This document shows, piece after piece, positions 6,339-12,065 of a stretch of DNA of 13,105 nt. Position 1 is the stretch's first letter. Every line of letters starts with the position of its first letter. Below the pieces are notes generated by a model. The model was not told where the DNA came from. It ran no database searches and saw only the letters and a list, made by a program, of their open reading frames with translations. Source of the DNA: an uncultured Elusimicrobiales bacterium (lineage in GTDB: Bacteria > Elusimicrobiota > Elusimicrobia > Elusimicrobiales > Elusimicrobiaceae); assembly GCA_944322775.1 (NCBI GenBank), contig CALUQA010000047.1:1-13105 (forward strand), given 5' to 3'. Position numbers and translations under genes: made by a program.

Positions 6339-7466
6339 TTATTTCTTGCCGGATTTTATTTTTTCAAACAAATCCAGCGCGGCCGCCACGGCTTGCTCCA
6401 TGCTGTAATATTTATAGCCGCCCAAACGCCCGTAAAAATAAACGCCGGGCAGTTGGGCCGCTTCTTTGGCATATTGTTGGTATAAAGCGTCCGTCTGCGG
6501 GTTATTGATGGGATAATAAGGTTCGTTTTCCCCCGGTTTAAACGCCTGCGGATATTCAAAAGACACCACGGTAACGGGGGCTTTTTCGTCTAAAAAATAT
6601 TTATGTTCGCACACACGCGTAAAGGCAAAATCATTGGGATAATTGACCACCGCCGTGGGCTGGAAATATTCCGTATTTTTCTGTTCAATTTCAAAGCGCA
6701 AACTGCGGTAAGGCAGTGGGCCAAAGCGGCAGTCAAAAAATGCATCAATCGGCCCCGTATAAAACAAACGCTCATAGGCAATGTTGTTTTTTATCTGTTC
6801 AAACGATGTGTTTAACTGCACGGTAATAAGCGGGTGGCGGAGCATATTTTCCACCATATGCGTATAGCCACGGGCGGGAATGGCTTGGTATGCTTCCTGA
6901 AAATAGCCGTCGTCGCGGCTGATGTGCACGGGCACACGGGCCAGCACGGCAGGGTCTACCTCTTGGGCGGGTTTGCCCCATTGCTTACGCGTGTAATTGG
7001 CAAATATCTTTTCGTAAACGTATTGGCCCAACAGGCGCAAGTCTTCGTCCGGGTTAGACTGCATCTGCAGCACGGGCACTTTGGCCCCCAGACCAAAAAC
7101 AGCCAAGAGTTTCTTTTCCAGTTGAGCGGCTTTGTCTGCGGCAAACACTTGGTAAAGCGTATGCAAATTAAACGGAAGGACAATATAGCGCCCGTCTACC
7201 CAGGCACTTACATGCAAACAAAATTTATGCCAAGCGGTAAAGGTGCTTAAATAATCCCAAATTTGTTTATTGTCGGTGCGAAAAATATGCGGCCCATAGC
7301 GCTGTACCGTAATACCGCAGGCGTGTTTAAAGTCATAAACATTGCCGGCCACATGGGCGCGCCGGTCTATGACCAACACTTCTTCTTTCAGTTGTGTGGC
7401 TATGCGCTCTGCCAGCACTGCCCCCGAAAGGCCGGCGCCGACCACCAGATTTTTTACTTTGTGCAT
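6339..7466 (-). CDS. glf: UDP-galactopyranose mutase
   Basis: A flavoenzyme (FAD) that converts UDP-galactopyranose to UDP-galactofuranose, the donor for galactofuranose in surface glycans. The protein has 375 residues, the usual bacterial length. Motifs: VVGAGLSGAVLAE (8-20) dinucleotide fold, VIDRRAHVAGN (32-42), RYGPHIFRT (56-64) active-site loop, then RGYTHMVENML, YTGPIDAFFDCRFG, LPYRSLRFE and near the end GRLGGYKYYSMEQA. The ATG at 7466 puts the FAD motif 8 residues in, as in relatives. The frame extends to ATG 7517, but that start lacks a ribosome binding site and lies inside a hairpin. The only good Shine-Dalgarno for 7466 (GAGG, 7482-7479) is also in that hairpin. It is downstream of galE, whose product is its substrate. 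Confidence 0.95.
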   Translation of the reverse strand: MHKVKNLVVGAGLSGAVLAERIATQLKEEVLVIDRRAHVAGNVYDFKHACGITVQRYGPHIFRTDNKQIWDYLSTFTAWHKFCLHVSAWVDGRYIVLPFNLHTLYQVFAADKAAQLEKKLLAVFGLGAKVPVLQMQSNPDEDLRLLGQYVYEKIFANYTRKQWGKPAQEVDPAVLARVPVHISRDDGYFQEAYQAIPARGYTHMVENMLRHPLITVQLNTSFEQIKNNIAYERLFYTGPIDAFFDCRFGPLPYRSLRFEIEQKNTEYFQPTAVVNYPNDFAFTRVCEHKYFLDEKAPVTVVSFEYPQAFKPGENEPYYPINNPQTDALYQQYAKEAAQLPGVYFYGRLGGYKYYSMEQAVAAALDLFEKIKSGKK

Positions 7467-7474
7467 AAATAACA

Positions 7475-7518
7475 AATGCCTCTTCCGCAGGGCAGCCGCC
7501 CCACGCAGAAGAGGCATT
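7475..7518 (-). promoter_or_regulatory. Large hairpin filling the galE-glf intercistronic gap
   Basis: On the minus strand AATGCCTCTTC (7518-7508) pairs perfectly with GAAGAGGCATT (7485-7475). Inside, TGCG can pair with TGCG (two G-U wobbles), then after a bulged base GGG pairs with CCC, leaving a 7-nt loop. It starts 5 nt after the galE stop and ends 8 nt before the glf ATG. The 3' arm contains the only Shine-Dalgarno-like sequence for glf. The following TTTGTTATTT is U-rich but broken, so termination is also possible. Confidence 0.75.
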
Positions 7519-7523
7519 AAAAA

Positions 7524-8501
7524 TTAGTAGCGTTTATTTTCTTCCCATTTCCAGGCCGTGGCGATAATGTCTTCTATGTGCATATAACGCGGTTTCCAGC
7601 CCAGCACTGTTTCGGCAGGGCCATGGGCGGCGGCATACAGTTCGGCCGGATCTCCGGCGCGGCGCGGGGCGTCCTGCACGGGGCATTTTTTGCCGGTCAC
7701 TTTTTCGGCCGCGGCAATAATGTCTTTCACCGAGGTTTTCACCCCCGTGCCCAAATTGACATATCCGCTGAACGTGTCCAGCTTTTCCAAAGCCAGGCGA
7801 TGTGCTTCGGCCAGGTCTTCCACGTGAATATAGTCACGCAAACAAGTGCCGTCGGGCGTGGGATAGTCGTTACCAAAAATTTTAATGCACGGCCGCTTGC
7901 CCTGTATGGCTTGCAGCACCAGCGGGATTAAATGGGTTTCCGGCGTGTGAGACTCCCCGATAGAGCCGTCCGCCGCCGCTCCTGCGGCATTAAAATAGCG
8001 CAAAGCGGCGTACTTTAAACCATAAGCGCGTGCATAATCGGCAAACACCTGTTCTATCATCAGTTTAGTGCGGCCATAGGGGTTGATGGGGTTTTGCGGG
8101 TGTTTTTCGTCAATGGGCGTATATTTAGGTTCGCCATAGGTGGCACACGTGCTGGAAAAAACAATTTTATTTACGTTGTGTTTTCTCATGGCGGCCAGCA
8201 GGTTCAGCGTGCCGGCTACATTATTTTGATAATATTTTTGCGGGTCGGTGACGCTTTCCCCCACATAGGCATAAGCGGCAAAATGCAAAACGGCTTCAAA
8301 GTCATACTTTTCAAACACCGCGTCTAAAGAAGCCGGCTGGGCCAAGTCTGCCTTTTCAAAAGGCACGTGTTCGGGCACGGCTTCGCGGTGGCCGTAGACC
8401 AAATTGTCCGCCACTACACAGTCGTATCCTTTTTCCGTCAAATGTTTAACGGCATGAGAGCCGATGTAACCGGCACCGCCCATAACTAATATTTTTTTCA
8501 T
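7524..8501 (-). CDS. galE: UDP-glucose 4-epimerase
   Basis: An NAD-dependent enzyme that interconverts UDP-glucose and UDP-galactose. It has 325 residues and is of the short-chain dehydrogenase extended type. Motifs: GGAGYIGSH (8-16) NAD site, HFAAYAYVGESV (73-84), SSTCATYGEP (116-125) with the catalytic Ser/Thr, and YGRTK (142-146) as the YxxxK pair. LRDYIHVEDLAEAH lies in the substrate region. The start is placed at 8501, 7 nt after the AAAGGGG Shine-Dalgarno (8513-8507). The in-frame ATG at 8528 would add nine residues before the NAD fold and lies in a leader hairpin. It is transcribed from the promoter at 8662-8635 with a long leader, ahead of glf. Relatives acting on other UDP-sugars look similar, but the glf neighbour supports galactose. 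Confidence 0.94.
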   Translation of the reverse strand: MKKILVMGGAGYIGSHAVKHLTEKGYDCVVADNLVYGHREAVPEHVPFEKADLAQPASLDAVFEKYDFEAVLHFAAYAYVGESVTDPQKYYQNNVAGTLNLLAAMRKHNVNKIVFSSTCATYGEPKYTPIDEKHPQNPINPYGRTKLMIEQVFADYARAYGLKYAALRYFNAAGAAADGSIGESHTPETHLIPLVLQAIQGKRPCIKIFGNDYPTPDGTCLRDYIHVEDLAEAHRLALEKLDTFSGYVNLGTGVKTSVKDIIAAAEKVTGKKCPVQDAPRRAGDPAELYAAAHGPAETVLGWKPRYMHIEDIIATAWKWEENKRY

Positions 8502-8630
8502 ATTTTCCCCTTTCGGTCTGCGGGCCAACTCCTCCAGACCGGTCTGCCTAAAAATGCCTTCCCGGCCGTTTTTTTCTCGGCCGCGCCGACGCTTTGTTAT
8601 TCACGTCGGCTAAAACACATTGTTCTTCCT
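8502..8630 (-). promoter_or_regulatory. Structured galE 5' leader, about 127 nt
   Basis: Three successive hairpins can be drawn on the minus strand. First, GCCGACG (8610-8604) with CGTCGGC (8591-8585), 12-nt loop. Second, CGGCCG (8583-8578) with CGGCCG (8568-8563), A-rich 9-nt loop. Third, CGGTCTG (8541-8535) with CAGACCG (8520-8514), 14-nt loop, ending just before the galE ribosome binding site. A perfect palindrome CAGACCGGTCTG (8546-8535) overlaps the third stem. A possible 7-codon mini-ORF (8620-8597) sits at the 5' end. I do not recognise a known riboswitch class. Confidence 0.55.
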
Positions 8631-8634
8631 AAAA

Positions 8635-8662
8635 AGTATAAAAAATCTCCCTCTCGCGTCAA
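8635..8662 (-). promoter_or_regulatory. Promoter of galE-glf
   Basis: On the minus strand, -35 TTGACG (8662-8657) and -10 TATACT (8640-8635) are each 5 of 6 to consensus, with a 16-nt spacer. It is among the best two-box promoters in the window. Predicted start near 8630-8628. Confidence 0.82.
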
Positions 8663-8727
8663 CCGACCTCTTGTGCTGTTTTTGGGGATATCTGCAGTTT
8701 GAAACCTAAAGTTCTTCAACCCAAAAT

Positions 8728-8757
8728 AAAACCCCGGGCAAAACCGGGGTTTTTGTT
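8728..8757 (-). terminator. Terminator of the GT8 gene, symmetrical enough to act both ways
   Basis: AAAACCCCGG (8728-8737) pairs with CCGGGGTTTT (8744-8753) around a 6-nt loop. On the minus strand the stem is followed by TTTTATTTT (8731-8723), 11 nt after the GT8 stop. On the plus strand it is followed by TTTTTGTTT. It separates GT8 from the galE promoter. Confidence 0.9.
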
Positions 8758-8764
8758 TGTCAAA

Positions 8765-9733
8765 TTAAGCGCGCAGTTTGCGCCGCAGGTATTTATACGG
8801 CCACGCCAAGGCATATTTTAAAAAGCGGGCCGGGTGCATTTGCGGGTCGGGCGAGCGTTCAAAGAAATCAAAGCGCTGCAGATTGTGTTTTTTAATGAAC
8901 TTCAGCCAGGCATGTTCTTTGTCCGTATGCGGTTTGCCGCCCATGGCCAAATATTGTTTGTAATATTTTTGCCAGGGAGCATTGTAGGTGTACGTCCAAA
9001 AGCGCACGCCGCCGCCGGCGCAGTGATAAATCAGCACGTCTTTGCGGTCTTTGTCCAAATACTTGGGGTTAGACGGCAGACAGTTGCAAATGTCGGGCAG
9101 CACTTCTATGGGGACGTGAAACTCTTGCAACATCACATTGACCACCCCTTGGTCGGGGCAGACCAAATTTTCCAGCCATTCGGCCGTTTTGTTATAGCAC
9201 CACATGCGCAGCTCTTTGCGGTGCGGAATGCCGTCTGTATAAAGCGTTACGCCGGCATTATAGCAGGGCACCGTCATATCGTACTGGGGCAGGGGTTTGA
9301 CAAAATTTTTGGTAATCAGCGTCAGCCCTTTTTGCGTGTCTTTGCACATGGCCACCCCACCCTTGGAGCCGAAGTTGTCAAAAATATAGGAAAGGTCGCC
9401 GTTAATCATCACGTCCACGTCTATATAAAGCACTTTGGCATAGGTGTCCAGCAGGTCAAAAATTTCATAGCGGGCAAAAGTAAGCTGCGTAAAATGCTTA
9501 AAGTTTATATTGTTAAAATCCGTTTCCACGGCAAATTTATAATCGGTAAATTTGCAGGGCAAAATGCGGTTAATAAATTGTTTGTCTTCTTCCGTAAACC
9601 CTTGCTGATAAATCAGCACGTCCGTGTTTTCCAGCAATTTGGCATTATGGTCTTTTAAGCTAAGCAAAGCCACCGCCAGCGTGAACAAAAAACGTTCGTT
9701 GCAGGAAAAGAAAATCGCGTTTTTTTTGGTCAT
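8765..9733 (-). CDS. Glycosyltransferase family 8 protein
   Basis: A predicted retaining hexosyltransferase that uses a UDP-sugar, of the LgtC/WaaO type that extends lipooligosaccharide. It has 322 residues. Motifs: N-terminal nucleotide fold with ERFLFTLAVALLSL, KVLYIDVDVMINGDL (100-114) with the metal-binding DxD (105-107), PCYNAGVTLY (156-165), DQGVVNVM (194-201), and IYHCAGGGVRFW (235-246), corresponding to the C-terminal His motif of LgtC. The last 20 residues (FLKYALAWPYKYLRRKL) are aromatic and basic, as in membrane-surface-bound members. AGAGGA lies 6 nt before the ATG. It diverges from the GT9 gene. UDP-glucose or UDP-galactose is the usual donor in the family; the acceptor is unknown. 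Confidence 0.9.
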   Translation of the reverse strand: MTKKNAIFFSCNERFLFTLAVALLSLKDHNAKLLENTDVLIYQQGFTEEDKQFINRILPCKFTDYKFAVETDFNNINFKHFTQLTFARYEIFDLLDTYAKVLYIDVDVMINGDLSYIFDNFGSKGGVAMCKDTQKGLTLITKNFVKPLPQYDMTVPCYNAGVTLYTDGIPHRKELRMWCYNKTAEWLENLVCPDQGVVNVMLQEFHVPIEVLPDICNCLPSNPKYLDKDRKDVLIYHCAGGGVRFWTYTYNAPWQKYYKQYLAMGGKPHTDKEHAWLKFIKKHNLQRFDFFERSPDPQMHPARFLKYALAWPYKYLRRKLRA

Positions 9734-9759
9734 ATGCGTCCTCTAGTATAGGCGTAATA

Positions 9760-9775
9760 TGATACAATTGTAGCA
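9760..9775. promoter_or_regulatory. Overlapping divergent -10 elements for GT8 and GT9
   Basis: The palindrome TACAATTGTA (9763-9772) supplies a TACAAT -10 on each strand. Each is preceded by TGn, making an extended -10 in both directions: TGATACAAT at 9760-9768 on plus, TGCTACAAT at 9775-9767 on minus. No clear -35 is seen for either. Both predicted transcripts would have leaders of about 26 nt. Confidence 0.6.
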
Positions 9776-9801
9776 TAAATTTATTATCCGCCCGGGTAAA
9801 T

Positions 9802-11025
9802 ATGAGCCTGAGAGAAAACCAATTTGATTTAGCGCTTTTGCAACTGCAAGAACTGGCCGGTTTGTATGGTAAGGACAGTCCTTCCGTGCGCTGGGCGCAA
9901 ACCTTGCGCCAAAAGCGCAGAGCGCTAAAAAAACAAACACGCCTGTTGGCAAGACGTTTGTTTAAAAAGCCCGTACCGAAACCCGGCGGGAAACTGAAAC
10001 TTTTGGTACACGTGCGCGGCGGCATTGGTGATGTATGCATGGCACGCCTGTTTGTCTGCCGTTTGCGGGAAAAGTTCCCCACCGCGCTTATTTATTTTTG
10101 CTATGACAACGAGGCCACCGTGCGCATGGTATTTTCGGACGGAATTATTGACGGGTTCGTTTCGCGCAAATACGACCCGCAGGAATATGATTTGGTGATA
10201 TCGGGCTGCCATGCTTTTAATTTTGACCATTACGATTTACCCCGCCTGCAGCAGTTGGCCCCGCAATGGATAAACGATTTTAACGCCGCCCTGGCCCTGC
10301 AAAAAAAATTGCAGGTGGTCATTAGCAATACCCCGCATTTGGACGGACTGTGGGCGCAAATTTCCGTGCAGTACGGCTCTTCCCGCGTGGCCAACATGGG
10401 CCTGACAACCGGCATACCCGTGGGGCAAAACGACCGCGCCCCCATAGCCTTACAAGAAAACAAAACCAAGGAAGTTTTAAGCCGCCTGGGGCTATTGGGC
10501 GTGCCCTATATCACCATTCACGACGGCACCAATAACAATACCGATTTGCACGGCCGCCACGCCACCCGCTGCTGGCCCCGTGCCCATTGGGAAAAATTTG
10601 CTTTGCTGTTTAAAAAACGCTTTCCGCAGCTGCGCATTGTGCAGCTGGGCGGAAACAACAGCGTTCCTTTTGATTTTGCCGATATTTGCCTGGTAGGCAA
10701 AACCCAAGTGGCCGATTTACCTTATGTTTTGCAGCATTCGCTTTTGCATATAGACGGGGAAAGCGGCATGGCCCATCTGGCCAACTTAACAGATGTGCAA
10801 AGCATTGTGATGTTTGGTCCGTCCCCCATGCCCTATTTGGCCTATGCGCGCAACGTCAATCTGCGGGCAGGAAACTGCCGCGACTGCATGTGCATTTTTG
10901 AAGACTGGATGAGCCGCTGCCCGCTGTTTGAAAGCAACCAATGTTTAAGTGCCATACGCCCCGAGCGCGTAATGGCCGAAGCGGAAAAAATATTGGCTGT
11001 CGACGGAAAAGTAAGCGAAAAATAA
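9802..11025 (+). CDS. Glycosyltransferase family 9 (heptosyltransferase-like) protein
   Basis: A 407-residue GT-B fold protein resembling ADP-heptose:LPS heptosyltransferases. Visible: VHVRGGIGDVCMARLFVCRLRE (69-90), the N-terminal Gly-rich loop of the family; YITIHDGTNN (236-245); RCWPRAHWEKFALLF (256-270); QLGG (281-284); and LLHIDGESGMAHLANLTD (314-331), the C-terminal donor-site motif. A Cys cluster (359, 362, 364, 373, 381) follows, as seen in many GT9 proteins. Residues 1-62 come before the catalytic fold: a helical stretch and then a very basic segment (RRALKKQTRLLARRLFKK) suited to membrane contact. The ribosome binding site is weak (GGG at 9794-9796). No transmembrane helix or signal peptide is seen. 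Donor and acceptor cannot be told; heptose is only the family's best-known donor. Confidence 0.85.
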   Translation: MSLRENQFDLALLQLQELAGLYGKDSPSVRWAQTLRQKRRALKKQTRLLARRLFKKPVPKPGGKLKLLVHVRGGIGDVCMARLFVCRLREKFPTALIYFCYDNEATVRMVFSDGIIDGFVSRKYDPQEYDLVISGCHAFNFDHYDLPRLQQLAPQWINDFNAALALQKKLQVVISNTPHLDGLWAQISVQYGSSRVANMGLTTGIPVGQNDRAPIALQENKTKEVLSRLGLLGVPYITIHDGTNNNTDLHGRHATRCWPRAHWEKFALLFKKRFPQLRIVQLGGNNSVPFDFADICLVGKTQVADLPYVLQHSLLHIDGESGMAHLANLTDVQSIVMFGPSPMPYLAYARNVNLRAGNCRDCMCIFEDWMSRCPLFESNQCLSAIRPERVMAEAEKILAVDGKVSEK

Positions 11026-11030
11026 AACGC

Positions 11031-11059
11031 TTCACAAAAAAATAAAAAATTGCTATACT
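11031..11059 (+). promoter_or_regulatory. Promoter of tRNA-Ala
   Basis: -35 TTCACA (11031-11036, 5 of 6) and extended -10 TG-C-TATACT (11051-11059) with a 17-nt spacer. It starts 6 nt after the GT9 stop. The predicted start near 11066 leaves about 7 nt of leader. Confidence 0.85.
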
Positions 11060-11072
11060 ATATACATAAGAC

Positions 11073-11148
11073 GGGCCCGTAGCTCAGCTGGGAGAGCGCC
11101 TGCATGGCATGCAGGAGGTCGCAAGTTCGATCCTTGTCGGGTCCACCA
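11073..11148 (+). tRNA. tRNA-Ala (anticodon GGC)
   Basis: A full 76-nt cloverleaf. The acceptor stem GGGCCCG (11073-11079) pairs with CGGGTCC (11138-11144) and includes the G3-U70 pair that identifies alanine tRNAs. The anticodon stem CCTGC/GCAGG has the loop ATGGCAT and anticodon GGC at 11106-11108. The T arm is GCAAG TTCGATC CTTGT. The discriminator is A and CCA is encoded at 11146-11148. It is monocistronic. Confidence 0.98.
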
Positions 11149-11159
11149 TTTGAAACGAT

Positions 11160-11184
11160 ACCCACTCGAAAGAGTGGGTTTTTT
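11160..11184 (+). terminator. Intrinsic terminator of tRNA-Ala
   Basis: ACCCACTC (11160-11167) pairs with GAGTGGGT (11172-11179) around GAAA. The T-run is 11179-11184. The stretch from here to 11281 shows only short GTTGCC repeats and no gene. Confidence 0.94.
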
Positions 11185-11281
11185 ATTGCTTCCTTGCAGG
11201 CGCGTTGCCGTGCCGTTGCCGGCTGGAAGAAGCCCAATACCACACCCCCGCCGCTGTTCGGTCATTCTTTTATCTGTCCAT

Positions 11282-11303
11282 AAAAAAAGCCCCTTTCGGG
11301 GCT
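11282..11303 (-). terminator. Intrinsic terminator of the smc-metallophosphoesterase unit
   Basis: On the minus strand AGCCCC (11303-11298) pairs with GGGGCT (11293-11288) around GAAA, with T's running 11288-11282. It lies 18 nt after the metallophosphoesterase stop. Confidence 0.92.
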
Positions 11304-11321
11304 AGTGTCTGAAAGCCAAAC

Positions 11322-12065
11322 TTACATGCCCAAAGCCAAACTGTCCACCAAAAAGGCGGGCAAGCCGGCCTTGCGCATTTTTTCCTGCGTTTGGGCGTAA
11401 TCATACGGCTCCCGTATAAAATGGAAGGTGTTTGCCGTGCTGTCCCACAAGCCAAAAGCGGCCCGCGTGTCATTATCGCGCGGTTTGCCCACGGTACCGG
11501 GGTTAATTACATAACGCAAAAAGGAATGAAGCGACACTTGCGCGTCCTGGTGTACCACAGTAACGTGGCAAATATTTTCGTCCCCAGCCATATAAAAAGC
11601 CAAATGAGTGTGCCCCACAAAAAGCACTTGTCCCTTCCACAAATTATAGGCCGCGCGGTATTGCTGGCAGCTGGCAAAATATTCTTTTATCGGGTCCATG
11701 GGCGTGCCGTGCACGGCGGTAAAATTTTTGCCATGGACAATTTCCGGCAGAAAAGACACATTCCCTACCGTTTTTTTATTCATCTGCTTTTCGCTCCAGT
11801 CCAAAGAGCGCAAGGCATCAAAATTAAAATATTCCCGCAGTTCCGGGTGAGAAAACACGGCATCGTGGTTGCCAAGCACCCCCACGGCCAAACCCTTGTT
11901 TTGCAGCTGCATGTATTTTTGCACGCATTTTTCGGGGTCGGGGCCGTAGCCTATCAGGTCGCCGCAAAAAATATATTTTTCGGCACCTTCGGCCTTTAAA
12001 CGCGCCAAGGCGGCGTCAAAGGCTTCCAAATTGCCGTGAATATCCGAAAGAACGCCGTATTTCAT
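11322..12065 (-). CDS. Metallophosphoesterase (YfcE/MJ0936-like)
   Basis: A 247-residue calcineurin-like phosphoesterase with the complete two-metal motif set: SDIHGN (7-12), GDLIGYGPDP (35-44), GNHD (65-68), VHGTP (118-122) and GHTH (151-154). It also has INPGTVGKPRD, the C-terminal signature of the YfcE-like group. Members hydrolyse phosphodiesters such as cyclic nucleotides or artificial substrates in vitro; the natural substrate is generally unknown and cannot be read here. No signal peptide, so likely cytoplasmic. The ATG overlaps the smc stop in TGATG and no strong Shine-Dalgarno is seen (a weak GGCGG about 9 nt upstream), so translation probably depends on ribosomes finishing smc. A terminator follows. 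Confidence 0.9.
   Translation of the reverse strand: MKYGVLSDIHGNLEAFDAALARLKAEGAEKYIFCGDLIGYGPDPEKCVQKYMQLQNKGLAVGVLGNHDAVFSHPELREYFNFDALRSLDWSEKQMNKKTVGNVSFLPEIVHGKNFTAVHGTPMDPIKEYFASCQQYRAAYNLWKGQVLFVGHTHLAFYMAGDENICHVTVVHQDAQVSLHSFLRYVINPGTVGKPRDNDTRAAFGLWDSTANTFHFIREPYDYAQTQEKMRKAGLPAFLVDSLALGM

Noticed and set aside
7467..7517. Extended glf start at ATG 7517
   Set aside because: No ribosome binding site; it lies in the hairpin arm and would put 17 unrelated residues before the FAD fold.
8535..8546. Perfect palindrome CAGACCGGTCTG as a repressor operator
   Set aside because: It lies about 85-95 nt downstream of the transcription start, and its right half is better explained as an arm of a leader RNA hairpin. 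Kept only as part of the leader note.
8834..9658. 274-codon plus-strand open frame opposite the GT8 gene
   Set aside because: It is a shadow of GT8, whose DxD, YNAG and DQG motifs and ribosome binding site are clear. The antisense frame shows no family motif.
11190..11225. Short GTTGCC repeats between the two convergent terminators
   Set aside because: Too short and imperfect to be a repeat element or CRISPR.
11053..11265. Minus-strand ORFs across tRNA-Ala with peptide like GPDKDRTCDLLHAMQALSQ
   Set aside because: This is the antisense translation of the tRNA-Ala gene, a well-known false protein in databases.
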